Source of the DNA: Cyanobacteria bacterium REEB417
GTDB lineage: Bacteria; Cyanobacteriota; Cyanobacteriia; PCC-6307; Cyanobiaceae
Direction of reading: 5' to 3'
NCBI GenBank assembly: GCA_018970945.1
Contig: JAGWVJ010000002.1
Location: forward strand, 1-64,000
DNA: 64,000 nucleotides
Positions 1 to 8,859 of the stretch are shown here, one piece after another (positions within the stretch are counted from its first letter, which is position 1; the number at the start of each line of letters is the position of its first letter). The notes below the pieces were generated by a model. The model made no database searches, had not been told where the DNA came from, and saw only the letters and a list, made by a program, of their open reading frames with translations. A program made the translations under genes and the position numbers.

Positions 1-1
1 C

Positions 2-1639
2 GCTTCAACTGACAATACGACTGCGATTTATGGTGTTAATCTGCTGCAGGCGGATACCATACCTGTCGTCTTCAGTTATCCGGTTCTTCCCACCAGGGTT
101 AGTGGCTCCGATTTTGCCGTCACCCTCAGCGATGGAAAGGTTGTCACCCCAGCTGTAGCAGCCTTTCTGCCCAATCTTGAATTCAACGAGCGTCAGACGG
201 TCGTGCTTGCAGGTTCTTTCGGCAATCGTCTGAGACCTGGTGAAGCTGGGGCCTTCTATCCGACATCGGTGACTGTTGTCAACGACGGCTCTCCTCTCGA
301 AGTGCTTGGTCCTGGCGGACCTGTGAGTGCGGTCGGATTCAGCGTTGCTAGCGCCAATCCCTATGTCACGGGAAATGGCCCGAAGCTGTTGGCCGCCAAA
401 TTGAACCACATCAGTACTTTGGGTGAGGGTGGCCCTCTGGGTGTCGGTCTGACCTCACAGAACAACAGTGGTAGCGATCTGTATGGCAGTCGCGCCCAGT
501 ACCGCTTGAGGCTCTACACCAGTGCTGGATTCTCACCAGATGGCATTGCCAGTCTGCTCCCAACGGAGTTCAGTCGTTACTTCATCCTTCAGGCCCGCGA
601 TGCGCTCGGTGGCCTTATCGAGATCACCCAGGCCGGAGTACCGGTGACACTGGGCCCCTTTGGCACGATCACGGTGCTGGGGCTGGCCGATCTGTCCCAG
701 GCGGGTGCTGCGATCAATGCCGGCTATGTCGAAGACCATGACAATTACTATGACGTGATTCTCGAAGGCGATCAGGCCGCAATCAGCCGTCTTACCGCCG
801 TCCGTATGCCCTCATCGGGTCAGTACCAGGCCGTCTACAACCCAGGGGGTCCCGGCAACGATCCCAGCGCACCAGGTGCAGCTCCGGGGCCATTCACCGT
901 CCCCAGCACCGACCACACCGTAACCATTACAAACGACTTGAACGCTGCGGCCCAGGTCACCCTGGTGGAGGTCGATGGTCCGGTGCTGCGTAATCCCTGG
1001 AGCAATCAGCTCATCGGCTCTCGATTAGGGGTGGCGGTCAGCGACACCGTGAGTGGTCAGACCATCGACGCCTATCAGGATCCGCAGGGCCGTCGCTTCT
1101 ACGCCTCTTTTGCAGCGACCTCCAGTCGAGCCTCCACCCTGCCGGTTGATCAGACGGCGAACCCAGCAATTGATCTGATCAACACCACACGCCTGGCTGC
1201 TGGCACCACAGCCAGCGTGCAGGGATCGTTGAGTCGTTCGGCTTCGTTTGACGCGACCTTGGAGTTCTACAGCGTCGCCGATACCTCCGGAGCCGTCCGT
1301 GATCCGGTCAGCGGTCTATTGCTGCAGCCCGGAGACCCCGGTTATTCCGTGGCGGCTCGGAATCCTGCTAACCGCCTTTCCGCCGCTGGGGGATCGTTGC
1401 AGATCGCCAATCTGGAGGTTCTGCCGTTCAACTTTTCTCTGGCGGCGGGCCAGATTCTGGCCCCCATGCTGACCGTGCACGGGAGTGGCGAAACCTATTT
1501 CGCATTCGCTGCCGCCAATAGCGATGGCGGCGCCCACTTCACCAGTTTTGGTCCCAATGCCTGGGGTATTGAAGACCAATGGGGGCTGGGCGACCGCGAC
1601 TACGACGATTGCATCGTGCGGTTTGCGTTGGTGATCTGA
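2..1639 (+). CDS. Partial DUF4114-type exported/surface protein, 3' part
   Basis: The reading frame is open from the first bases of the window, so the 5' end is missing; the GTG at 203 is an internal candidate only. About 545 residues are visible. They are rich in Gly, Ser, Thr and Val, have few Cys, and show beta-strand-like alternation typical of secreted surface proteins. The last 25 residues carry GIEDQWGLGDRDYDDCIV, which fits the acidic end motif of DUF4114 domains (ED...DxDxxD), probably a calcium-binding edge. No transporter gene is next to it. It ends 2 nt before the convergent lpd stop. The exact function is unknown; the domain call is from motif memory and moderately secure. Confidence 0.6.
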   Translation, partial: ASTDNTTAIYGVNLLQADTIPVVFSYPVLPTRVSGSDFAVTLSDGKVVTPAVAAFLPNLEFNERQTVVLAGSFGNRLRPGEAGAFYPTSVTVVNDGSPLEVLGPGGPVSAVGFSVASANPYVTGNGPKLLAAKLNHISTLGEGGPLGVGLTSQNNSGSDLYGSRAQYRLRLYTSAGFSPDGIASLLPTEFSRYFILQARDALGGLIEITQAGVPVTLGPFGTITVLGLADLSQAGAAINAGYVEDHDNYYDVILEGDQAAISRLTAVRMPSSGQYQAVYNPGGPGNDPSAPGAAPGPFTVPSTDHTVTITNDLNAAAQVTLVEVDGPVLRNPWSNQLIGSRLGVAVSDTVSGQTIDAYQDPQGRRFYASFAATSSRASTLPVDQTANPAIDLINTTRLAAGTTASVQGSLSRSASFDATLEFYSVADTSGAVRDPVSGLLLQPGDPGYSVAARNPANRLSAAGGSLQIANLEVLPFNFSLAAGQILAPMLTVHGSGETYFAFAAANSDGGAHFTSFGPNAWGIEDQWGLGDRDYDDCIVRFALVI

Positions 1640-1640
1640 T

Positions 1641-3101
1641 TCACGACGCCAGCGCCAGGGCGGCCTGCTTGTAGGCCACCTCGACCACTTCCGACAGGGT
1701 CGGGTGGGTGTGCACTTCGTTGACCAGTTGCCTGACGCTCTGGCGCCGGGCCACGGCGTTGCCGATCTCCTGGATCAGATCGGCGGCGTGCAGGCCGTAG
1801 ATGTGGGCGCCGAGGACCTCACCGGTGCCTTTGTTGAACAGCAGCTTCATGAGGCCGTCGCTCTCGAGCTCGGCCAGGGCCTTGGAGTTGGCCTTGAAGT
1901 AGCTGCGCACCACCCCCAGCTCAAAGCCATCGCGGGCGGCCAGCTCCTTGGCATCGGCCTCGCTGAGGCCCACCGAGCTGATCTCGGGGTGGGTGAAGGT
2001 GGCAGCCGGGATCGAGCGGTAATCGATCTGGCGCCCGTGCCCCAGGATGTTGTCGATCGCCACGGCACCCTGCGCAGCGGCGGTGTGGGCCAGCATCATC
2101 TTGCCGGTGACATCGCCCACGGCCCACAGGTGGGGCACCGGCTCATCGCCCACCAGCACCTGCATGCGGTCATTCACGGGAATGAAGCCGCGGTTGGTTT
2201 CGACCCCCACCGCGCCCAGGTTCAGGCTGGAGCTGCTGGGCACGCGGCCGGTGGCCACCAGCACGGCATCCACTTCCAGGGTCTCGACCGGTTCGCGGGT
2301 TTTCATCTCCACCAGCTCGATCGTGACCGGGCAGCCGGGGGTGATCGTCTGAGCCAGGACGCCAGCGCGGGCGTCGATGTCGCGTCCGTCGAGCAGGTGG
2401 CGTGCGGCGATCTTGGCGATGTCGGGGTCAAAAGTGGGCAGCACCCGATCGAGGGCCTCGATCACGGTGACTTCGCAGCCCAGGGCGGTGTACACATCGG
2501 CGAACTCAAGGCCGATGTAGCCGCTTCCGATGATCGCCAGCCAGCGCGGCAGCCACTCCAGGTTCACCGCCTCGTCGCTGGTGAACACGGTGCGGCCGTC
2601 GGTCTCGATGCCGGGGGGCACAAAGGGTTCGGAGCCCGTGGCGATGATCACCTCCTTGGCGCGGTAGGTGCGCTCAAGGCCGCTGCCGCTCTCGCGCACC
2701 ACCACCTGCTGGGGGCCGGCCAGGCGTCCTTCGCCCCGCAGGATCGTGGCGCCGGCCCGCTCGAGGGTCTTGGTGAGGTTGGCGCGGATGGTCGCGACCA
2801 GCTGGTTGGCGTGGTCAGCGATCTTCTGGCGTTCAAAGCGCACCGGCCCGGCGTGGATGCCGAACTGGGCCAGGTGCTGCCTGTCGGCCAGCTCGCGCAC
2901 GCGGCCGCTGGCGGCCAGCAGGGCCTTGGAGGGCACGCAGCCGCGGTTGACGCAGGTGCCGCCCATGTCGCGGCTTTCGACGATGGCCACCTTGAGGCCG
3001 TGTTCGCAGCCGTGCTTGGCCGCATCGAAGCCGCCGTAACCGGCCCCGATCACGAGCACATCGAAATCAAAGCTGCCGTCGCTCACGGGCCCCGGATGCA
3101 T
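1641..3101 (-). CDS. lpd: Dihydrolipoyl dehydrogenase (E3)
   Basis: FAD flavoprotein that reoxidises dihydrolipoyl groups of 2-oxoacid dehydrogenase complexes and the glycine cleavage system with NAD+. The 486-residue length is normal. It has an N-terminal Rossmann motif VIGAGYGG (residues 18-25), the redox disulfide GGTCVNRGC (Cys50 and Cys55), a second NAD-binding motif IGSGYIGLEFA, and the C-terminal dimerisation region ending in HTHPTLSE, which supplies the catalytic His-Glu pair. The frame stays open further upstream into the methyltransferase gene, but the ATG at 3101 gives the family-like N-terminus and shares one base with the TGA of the upstream gene, so translation is likely coupled. 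Confidence 0.95.
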   Translation of the reverse strand: MHPGPVSDGSFDFDVLVIGAGYGGFDAAKHGCEHGLKVAIVESRDMGGTCVNRGCVPSKALLAASGRVRELADRQHLAQFGIHAGPVRFERQKIADHANQLVATIRANLTKTLERAGATILRGEGRLAGPQQVVVRESGSGLERTYRAKEVIIATGSEPFVPPGIETDGRTVFTSDEAVNLEWLPRWLAIIGSGYIGLEFADVYTALGCEVTVIEALDRVLPTFDPDIAKIAARHLLDGRDIDARAGVLAQTITPGCPVTIELVEMKTREPVETLEVDAVLVATGRVPSSSSLNLGAVGVETNRGFIPVNDRMQVLVGDEPVPHLWAVGDVTGKMMLAHTAAAQGAVAIDNILGHGRQIDYRSIPAATFTHPEISSVGLSEADAKELAARDGFELGVVRSYFKANSKALAELESDGLMKLLFNKGTGEVLGAHIYGLHAADLIQEIGNAVARRQSVRQLVNEVHTHPTLSEVVEVAYKQAALALAS

Positions 3102-3940
3102 CAGTTGCCGGGCATTCTCTCCTGCCGCCAGCGCTCGAGCAGCAGCGGCGCCGCCGCCACCGCCACGTTGAGCGATTCGACGGCATCGCTGTGGGGGATG
3201 CAGACCCGTTGGGTCGCCAGCTCCAGCAGCGGCGCCGACAGCCCTGGCCCCTCGGCGCCCAACAGCACCAGGGTGGGCCGGCGCCAGTCGAGCAGCCAAT
3301 AGGGCCGGGCGCCTGCAGCCCCCGGCGGCACCGCCGCCACCACCTGGTGACCGTCGCCCCGCGCCTGGTTCACCAGCGCGACCACCCCCTGCCGCTCGAG
3401 CCGCCGCTGGGGCAGGGCCAGGGCCGCCCCGGCCGAGGCGCGCAGCACCTTGGGCTGCAGCGGGTCGGCTCCGCCGGCCAGCCACACCTGTTCGATGCCT
3501 GCCGCCAGGGCGGTGCGCAGCAGGGTGCCCAGGTTGCCCGGGTCCTGGATGCCGTCCAGCACCAGCACGAACGTGCTGCCTGGGGCCGGCGGCTCGGGTG
3601 GTTCCAGCGTCAGCACCACCCCATCGGGATGCTCGGTGGTGGCCACGGCGGCCAGCACCGCCTCGCTCACCAGGGTGGGGCCGCTGCCGGGGCGCTCCAT
3701 GCGGGTGGTCAGCTGTGTCAGCAGCCCGGGGTGGGCCTCAGCCCAGGCGGGCGTGCAGAGCAGCTGCCGGGGCTGAAGGTCCAGGCGCAGCACCTCCTGG
3801 GCCAGGTGGGTCCCCTCCAGCAGCACCAGACCAGCCTGCCGGCGACCTGCCGGGGTGTGCAGTTGGCGCAGCTGCCCGACCAGGGGGTTGCGGCGGCTGC
3901 TGATCAGCTGGGGTTCAGAAGGTCTGAACGCGGCGCACAT
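3101..3940 (-). CDS. SpoU/TrmH-family RNA 2'-O-methyltransferase
   Basis: Likely SAM-dependent ribose 2'-O-methyltransferase acting on rRNA or tRNA (RlmB/TsnR-like). The C-terminal SPOUT domain shows all three SpoU motifs: motif 1 LDGIQDPGNLGTLLRTA, motif 2 LLGAEGPGLS, and motif 3 IPHSDAVESLNVAVA. The N-terminal 100 residues look like the SpoU substrate-binding domain (SSRRNPLVGQLRQL start). At 279 residues it is of usual size. The ATG at 3940 would overlap the preceding small gene by 26 nt. Its stop overlaps the lpd start by one base. The exact RNA target cannot be told from sequence. Confidence 0.88.
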   Translation of the reverse strand: MCAAFRPSEPQLISSRRNPLVGQLRQLHTPAGRRQAGLVLLEGTHLAQEVLRLDLQPRQLLCTPAWAEAHPGLLTQLTTRMERPGSGPTLVSEAVLAAVATTEHPDGVVLTLEPPEPPAPGSTFVLVLDGIQDPGNLGTLLRTALAAGIEQVWLAGGADPLQPKVLRASAGAALALPQRRLERQGVVALVNQARGDGHQVVAAVPPGAAGARPYWLLDWRRPTLVLLGAEGPGLSAPLLELATQRVCIPHSDAVESLNVAVAAAPLLLERWRQERMPGN

Positions 3941-4163
3941 GCAGGCCGTCGTCGATGGTCAGTTGCTTGCCCTCGAGGTTGAGTCCCCGGACGGCCGCGA
4001 TCTCTCCCTTCAGCCCCTCGGCCTGCAGGTTTTCAACCATTTTCTTGATCAACACGTCTTCGACCGTGGCGGCATCGAGGCCGTCGGGCGTCAGGCTCTC
4101 AAGGAACTTACCGAGCTTGGCAGCGACAAGCTCGGATGCATTGCTGATCTTGAGAACGATCAT
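3915..4163 (-). CDS. Small conserved hypothetical protein, 82 aa
   Basis: An 82-residue mixed alpha/beta protein starting MIVLKISNASELV and ending HVRRVQTF. It has no signal peptide, no Cys and no recognised motif. Codon use fits the neighbours and the frame is tight, starting 9 nt downstream of the tRNA-Leu 3' end and running into the methyltransferase, so it is probably real and co-transcribed with the methyltransferase and lpd. Function unknown; I recall similar short proteins in picocyanobacteria but cannot name a family. Confidence 0.65.
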   Translation of the reverse strand: MIVLKISNASELVAAKLGKFLESLTPDGLDAATVEDVLIKKMVENLQAEGLKGEIAAVRGLNLEGKQLTIDDGLHVRRVQTF

Positions 4164-4171
4164 GAGAAAAA

Positions 4172-4255
4172 TGCGGATGGGGAGACTTGAACTCCCACGA
4201 CATTGCTGCCACTAGTACCTGAAACTAGCGCGTCTACCAATTCCGCCACATCCGC
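4172..4255 (-). tRNA. tRNA-Leu (anticodon CAG)
   Basis: Read on the minus strand, a full class II cloverleaf is seen. Acceptor GCGGATG pairs with CATCCGC and is followed by an A discriminator at 4172. The anticodon stem CTAGT/ACTAG encloses a loop with CAG, there is a long variable arm, and the T-arm contains GTTCAAG. CCA is not encoded. It sits between the divergent murA and the small hypothetical gene. Confidence 0.95.
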
Positions 4256-4398
4256 GTGACGACGTGCCCGCAGGCACCAAGCCACCATACGCCATGGCAG
4301 GACCCCGCAGGGCGTTCAAGACACTTTGGGCGGCGGCCGTCTAGACGGTCTCACTTTTTGTTGTCAAGATGCGCCCAATTGAGCGGACAGTCCTCGCC

Positions 4399-5700
4399 AT
4401 GACAGTCACTGCTGTCCGCAGCAAGGTGATTCTCACCCCCCAGCTCGAGGTCTGTGGGGGGCGTCAGCTGAGCGGTGAATTGACCGTCAGCGGTGCCAAG
4501 AATTCGGCTCTGGTGTTGATGGCGGCCTGTCTGCTCAGCCGCGACACGATTCGCCTGCGCAATGTGCCGCCCCTGACCGACATCACCGCCATGGGCGAGA
4601 TGCTGTCCAGCCTCGGTGCTCGGGTTGTGCGCCTGGGTGACGTGCTCGAGCTCACCGGCGACCGAATCAACAGTTCTGCCGCTCCCTACGAGCTGGTCAA
4701 CAGCCTGCGGGCCAGCTTCTTCTGCATCGGCCCGCTGCTCGCGCGCATGGGCATGGCCCGGGTGCCCCTGCCCGGTGGCTGCCAGATCGGCACCCGCCCG
4801 GTGGTCGAGCATGTCAAGGGCCTCAAGGCCATGGGGGCCCGGGTCACCATCGAACATGGTGTCGTCAATGCGGTGGTGCCCGGCCGCAGCCATCGCCTCA
4901 AGGGCGGCCGCATCCATCTCGACTGCCCCAGTGTGGGTGCGACCGAAACCCTGATGATGGCAGCGGTGCTCGCCGATGGTGAGACCGTCATCGACAACGC
5001 CGCCCAGGAGCCCGAGGTGGTCGATCTGGCCGGGTTGTTGATCGCCATGGGTGCCCGGGTGCGCGGGGCCGGCACCCCCACCATCACGGTGGTAGGGGTC
5101 GAGCGGCTCCATGGCGCCGACTATGCCGTGATCCCCGATCGCATCGAGGCGGGCACCTTTCTTCTGGCTGCGGCGATCACGCGCTCGGCCCTGCGCATCA
5201 CCCCGGTCATCCCCGAGCACCTGGGCGCCGTGATCACCAAACTTGAGGAGGCCGGCTGTCGCATCGAGCATGACGGTATCGGTGTCACGATCGAGGCCAA
5301 GCAGATCGATGCGGTCGATCTGCGCACCCAGCCGTTCCCCGGTTTCCCCACTGACCTGCAGGCGCCGTTCATGAGCCTGCTGGCCACGGCGCGGGGCACC
5401 AGCGTGATCACCGAGAACATCTTCGAAAACCGACTTCAGCACGTGGCAGAGCTGCAGCGCATGGGGGCGGCGATCCGCATGCAGGGCAATACCGCTTTCG
5501 TCGAGGGGGTGGCCCGTCTCAGCGGTGCCCCGGTCCAGGGCACCGACCTGCGGGCCTCGGCGGCGATGGTGCTGGCAGGCCTGGCTGCCGATGGCATTAC
5601 CACCGTGCGCGGCCTTGAGTATCTCGATCGGGGCTATGCCTTCCTCGAGGACAAGCTCAACGCCGTGGGCGCCCAGATCAGTCGCATCAACGCCGCGTAA
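4399..5700 (+). CDS. murA: UDP-N-acetylglucosamine 1-carboxyvinyltransferase
   Basis: First committed enzyme of peptidoglycan synthesis; it transfers enolpyruvate from PEP to UDP-GlcNAc in the cytoplasm. The protein shows SGAKNSAL near the N-terminus (UDP-GlcNAc site), the loop [12 protein letters not shown] with the catalytic, fosfomycin-reactive Cys, and the late [12 protein letters not shown] motif. An upstream ATG at 4369 would add ten residues; I prefer 4399 because MTVTAVRSK gives the usual length (433 aa), but neither site has a clear Shine-Dalgarno. It is followed after 12 nt by tRNA-Leu(CAA), which may be co-transcribed. Confidence 0.93.
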   Translation: MTVTAVRSKVILTPQLEVCGGRQLSGELTVSGAKNSALVLMAACLLSRDTIRLRNVPPLTDITAMGEMLSSLGARVVRLGDVLELTGDRINSSAAPYELVNSLRASFFCIGPLLARMGMARVPLPGGCQIGTRPVVEHVKGLKAMGARVTIEHGVVNAVVPGRSHRLKGGRIHLDCPSVGATETLMMAAVLADGETVIDNAAQEPEVVDLAGLLIAMGARVRGAGTPTITVVGVERLHGADYAVIPDRIEAGTFLLAAAITRSALRITPVIPEHLGAVITKLEEAGCRIEHDGIGVTIEAKQIDAVDLRTQPFPGFPTDLQAPFMSLLATARGTSVITENIFENRLQHVAELQRMGAAIRMQGNTAFVEGVARLSGAPVQGTDLRASAAMVLAGLAADGITTVRGLEYLDRGYAFLEDKLNAVGAQISRINAA

Positions 5701-5712
5701 GCTCCCAGTCGC

Positions 5713-5794
5713 GGGAGCGTGCCGGAATTGGTAGACGGACTCGACTCAAAATCGAGCGCCTTCGGGCATGTGGGTTCGAGTCCCACCGCTCCCA
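5713..5794 (+). tRNA. tRNA-Leu (anticodon CAA)
   Basis: Class II tRNA: acceptor GGGAGCG pairs with CGCTCCC, the D-loop contains GGTAGAC, the anticodon stem CTCGA/TCGAG holds a loop with CAA, a long variable arm is present, and the T-arm contains GTTCGAGTC. The A at 5794 is the discriminator; CCA is not encoded. It lies between murA and argD on the same strand. Confidence 0.95.
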
Positions 5795-5835
5795 TTGGAT
5801 CTGAAGCTGCGGTCGCAACCGACCTCAGCCCGGTC

Positions 5836-7020
5836 ATGGACACCTACGCCCGCTACCCGCTGGAACTGGTGCGCGGTCGCGATGTCTGGGTGTGGGACAG
5901 CCATGGACGGCGCTACCTCGACTGCGTTGCCGGCATCGCCGTCAACGCCCTGGGTCACAGCGATGGGGCGTTGCGGCGGGCCCTGGCCCGTCAGCTGGGC
6001 CGGTTGCAGCACGTCTCGAACCTGTACCGCATCCCCGAGCAGGAGCAGCTGGCGGCACTGATCAGGGCGCGCAGCTGTTTTGACCGGGTGTTTTTCTGCA
6101 ATTCGGGGGCCGAGGCCAACGAAGCCGCCATCAAGCTGGCCCGCAAGCATGGCCATCAGGTGCGCGGCATCGCGCAGCCGTTGATTCTCACGGCCCAGGC
6201 CAGTTTTCACGGCCGCACCCTGGCGGCGGTCACCGCCACCGGTCAGCCCAAATACCACCAGGGTTTTGAGCCCATGGTCCAGGGCTTTCGCTATTTCCCT
6301 TACAACGACATCGCGGCGTTCGAAGCACTGCTGACCACCTGCGAGGCCAGCGGTCCGCAGGTGGCGGCCGTGCTGCTCGAGCCCCTGCAGGGCGAGGGTG
6401 GGGTGATTCCCGGTGACCCGGCTTTCTTCGCCCGCGTGCGCGAGCTCTGCGACGCGCACCAGGTTCTGCTGATCTTTGACGAGGTACAGATCGGCGTGGG
6501 CCGCAGCGGCCAGCTCTGGGGCTACCAACAGCTTGGTGTGGAGCCCGATGCGATCACCCTGGCCAAGGGTCTCGGCGGCGGATTCCCCATCGGCGCCCTG
6601 GCCGTCAAGGCTCAGGCCGACCACTTCAGACCCGGTGACCACGCCAGCACGTTTGGTGGCAATCCGATGGCCTGCCGCGCCGGCCTCACCGTGCTTGAGC
6701 AGATCGAACGCCGCGATCTGCTGCCCCATGTGCAGCGCATGGGCACCCAGCTGCAGCAACAGCTGGCGGCGCTGGTGGCTCGACACCCCGCCCAGCTCGA
6801 AGGGGTGCGCGGCTGGGGACTGCTGCAGGGGCTGGTGCTGCGTGCCGAGTCGGGCCTCAGCGCTCCAGAGCTGGTCAAGGCGGCCCTGGCCGAGGGCCTG
6901 CTGTTGGTGCCTGCCGGGCCTTCGGTGGTGCGCTTTGTGCCGCCGCTGGTGATCCAACCGCGCCATCTGCGCCGGGCCGTGGCCAGTCTCGAACGGGCCC
7001 TGAGGACCCTTGTCGACTGA
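5836..7020 (+). CDS. argD: Acetylornithine aminotransferase
   Basis: PLP enzyme of arginine synthesis (N-acetylglutamate semialdehyde to N-acetylornithine). Class III aminotransferase features are FFCNSGAEANEAAIK (phosphate-binding loop), SFHGRTLA, FDEVQIGVGRSG with the PLP-binding Asp, and AKGLGGGFPIGA with the Schiff-base Lys. The open frame reaches back through the tRNA-Leu gene, so the start must be downstream; ATG 5836 gives MDTYARYPLELVRG, which is family-typical, and a 394-residue protein. Its 3' end overlaps folC by 11 nt. It may connect with the DgcN/DgcA pair at 12.2-14.4 kb, which would feed N-acetyl-L-glutamate. Confidence 0.93.
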   Translation: MDTYARYPLELVRGRDVWVWDSHGRRYLDCVAGIAVNALGHSDGALRRALARQLGRLQHVSNLYRIPEQEQLAALIRARSCFDRVFFCNSGAEANEAAIKLARKHGHQVRGIAQPLILTAQASFHGRTLAAVTATGQPKYHQGFEPMVQGFRYFPYNDIAAFEALLTTCEASGPQVAAVLLEPLQGEGGVIPGDPAFFARVRELCDAHQVLLIFDEVQIGVGRSGQLWGYQQLGVEPDAITLAKGLGGGFPIGALAVKAQADHFRPGDHASTFGGNPMACRAGLTVLEQIERRDLLPHVQRMGTQLQQQLAALVARHPAQLEGVRGWGLLQGLVLRAESGLSAPELVKAALAEGLLLVPAGPSVVRFVPPLVIQPRHLRRAVASLERALRTLVD

Positions 7021-8308
7021 CGCGGCCTTCGCCGATCTGATCGAACCCTTCAGCCGTCGGGGCGTCGATCTGGGCCTCGATCGCCTGCAGGGCGCTCTGG
7101 CTGAGTTGGGGCATCCCGATCGGTGCTTTGCGGCGGTGCAGGTGGCCGGCACCAACGGCAAGGGCTCGATCAGCACCCTGGTGCATCGCGTGTTGCTGGC
7201 CGCCGGCATCAATGCCGGGCTGTACACCTCACCGCACCTGGTGAGCTGGACCGAACGCGTTCGGCCGGGGGCCGAGCCGATTGCCCCCCTGGTGTTGCGC
7301 CGGCATCTGCTGGCCGCCACGCCGGCAGCGCGCCGTCATGGGCTGACGCCGTTCGAGCTGGTCACGGCGGCGGCATTTCTGGCCTTCGCCGAGGCGGATT
7401 GCCCGCTGGTGGTGCTCGAGGTGGGGCTGGGGGGACGGCTCGATGCGACCACCTGCCATCCCGACCGGGTTGTGATCGGCCTGGCCTCGATCGGGCTTGA
7501 TCATTGCGAGTTTCTGGGGCCCGACCTGGCCAGCATCGCCGCCGAAAAGGCCGGCGTGCTCGGCTCTGGTGCCGTGGCCATCAGCGCTCCCCAGGCGCCC
7601 GAGGTCGCCGCGGTGCTGCAGGCCCGGGCCGCCGCCTGCGGGGCCCGGTTGGCCTGGGTTGATCCCCTGCCCCAGAACGCCGCCGGTGATCTGCTGATCC
7701 AGGGTCAGTGGAGTCCCTGCGGACTGGCGGGCTCGGTGCAGGCCGCCAACGGTGCGGTGGCCCTGGGCGTGTGTGAGGCCCTGGCGGCGCGGGGGTGGCC
7801 CATCGATGGCGCCGCCATGCGGGCGGGGTTTGCCGCGGCCCGCTGGCCCGGACGCCTGCAGCAGCTCGACTGGGACGGCCTGCCACTGCTGCTCGACGGC
7901 GCCCACAACCCGCCGGCGGCGGCTGCCCTGCGGGCCGAGCTCGAGGCCCACCCTGGGCGCCACGGGCTCAGCTCAGGACCGCGGCAGTGGGTGATCGGCA
8001 TGCTGGCCAACAAGCAGGGGCCCGGCATCCTGCGGGCCCTGCTGGCCCCGGGCGATCGCGCCTGGATCGTGCCCGTGCCCGGCCATGCCAGCTGGAGCCG
8101 TGACCAGCTGGCGGCGGCGCTGCACGATCAGCCCCTGCTCGCGTCAGCCCTGCACCAGGCCCGCGACCTGCCACAGGCGCTGCGGGCGGCGCGCCTGCCC
8201 CAACAGCAACGGCTGCCCCAACAGCAACGGCTGATTGTGGCCGGTTCGCTCTATCTGATTGCCCACCTCCTCGAGAGCAGCCCGCCGGTGGGGGTTGGTC
8301 CAGAGTGA
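7010..8308 (+). CDS. folC: Bifunctional folylpolyglutamate/dihydrofolate synthase
   Basis: Adds glutamate to dihydropteroate and to folates (ATP dependent). It has the P-loop VAGTNGKGS, the family motifs EVGLGGRLDATT and LLDGAHNPPAA, and a size of 432 aa. Translation begins at TTG 7010 inside the end of argD, with a GAGG Shine-Dalgarno at 7002-7005; the two genes are thus coupled. Near the C-terminus an 18-bp perfect tandem duplication (8195-8212 and 8213-8230) repeats six residues (LPQQQR) just before the final conserved segment VAGSLYLI. The repeat is in frame and should be tolerated. Confidence 0.92.
   Translation: MSTDAAFADLIEPFSRRGVDLGLDRLQGALAELGHPDRCFAAVQVAGTNGKGSISTLVHRVLLAAGINAGLYTSPHLVSWTERVRPGAEPIAPLVLRRHLLAATPAARRHGLTPFELVTAAAFLAFAEADCPLVVLEVGLGGRLDATTCHPDRVVIGLASIGLDHCEFLGPDLASIAAEKAGVLGSGAVAISAPQAPEVAAVLQARAAACGARLAWVDPLPQNAAGDLLIQGQWSPCGLAGSVQAANGAVALGVCEALAARGWPIDGAAMRAGFAAARWPGRLQQLDWDGLPLLLDGAHNPPAAAALRAELEAHPGRHGLSSGPRQWVIGMLANKQGPGILRALLAPGDRAWIVPVPGHASWSRDQLAAALHDQPLLASALHQARDLPQALRAARLPQQQRLPQQQRLIVAGSLYLIAHLLESSPPVGVGPE
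8195..8230 (+). repeat. 18-bp perfect tandem duplication inside folC
   Basis: Two head-to-tail copies of ctgccccaacagcaacgg, in frame, giving LPQQQR twice. It lies in a surface-type linker close to the FolC C-terminus. Confidence 0.9.
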
Positions 8309-8328
8309 CCGGGTCGGGCGAGGGGCTC

Positions 8329-8859
8329 ATGGCAGATCAGAGGTCACAGGATGGCTGGCAGCTCCAGCGCCGACGCTGGCTGGCGGCGCTGCTGATCGGC
8401 CTGGTGTGCATGGCCGCCGTCCTGGTCGCTCCAGCGGCTGTGAGGGCTGAGTTCTCGGGGGTCGATTACACCCTCACCAACCAGAACGGCGCCGACTTCC
8501 ATGGTCAGGATCTTGCCAACACCTCGTTTGCCGGGGCGTCGGGTCGCCAGGCCAACTTTGCTGGTGCCCAGCTGCACGGCGCGATCCTGACCCAGGCGGC
8601 CTTCCCTGAGGCCAGCTTTGAAGGGGCTGACCTCAGCGGGGTGCTGATGGACAAGGTCGATTTCTCGGGGGCTGATTTCACCGCAGCCAACCTCAGCGGG
8701 GCGATCGCTTCGGGCAGCAGCTTTGCTGGGGCCACGGTCACCAACGCCGATTTCAGCGATGCCCTGATCGATCGCAACGATCAGCGCGCCCTCTGCCGCG
8801 ACGCCGAGGGCACCCATCCGATCACCGGCGTCGACACCCGCGCCAGCCTGGGCTGCTAA
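8329..8859 (+). CDS. Exported pentapeptide-repeat protein
   Basis: A 176-residue protein with an N-terminal Arg-rich segment, one hydrophobic helix and an AVRAEF cleavage site, so probably a thylakoid-lumen or periplasmic protein. Residues after about 55 contain A(D/N)LxX-type pentapeptides (GADFHG, QANFAGA, GADLSG, AANLSG, NADFSD), which build a quadrilateral beta-helix. Two Cys near the C-terminus (LCRD and LGC) could form a disulfide. ATG 8329 is preceded by AGGGG at 8321-8325; a GTG at 8305 overlapping the folC stop is possible but lengthens the N-terminus. Its 3' end overlaps the convergent oxidoreductase by 4 nt. The specific role is unknown. Confidence 0.82.
   Translation: MADQRSQDGWQLQRRRWLAALLIGLVCMAAVLVAPAAVRAEFSGVDYTLTNQNGADFHGQDLANTSFAGASGRQANFAGAQLHGAILTQAAFPEASFEGADLSGVLMDKVDFSGADFTAANLSGAIASGSSFAGATVTNADFSDALIDRNDQRALCRDAEGTHPITGVDTRASLGC

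Noticed and set aside
4337-4348. 12-bp palindrome ccgtctagacgg before murA, followed by TTTTT
   Set aside because: Looks like a terminator but no plus-strand gene lies upstream; too short alone to call an operator.
5719-5835. Extended N-terminus of ArgD
   Set aside because: These codons lie in the tRNA-Leu gene and its trailer.
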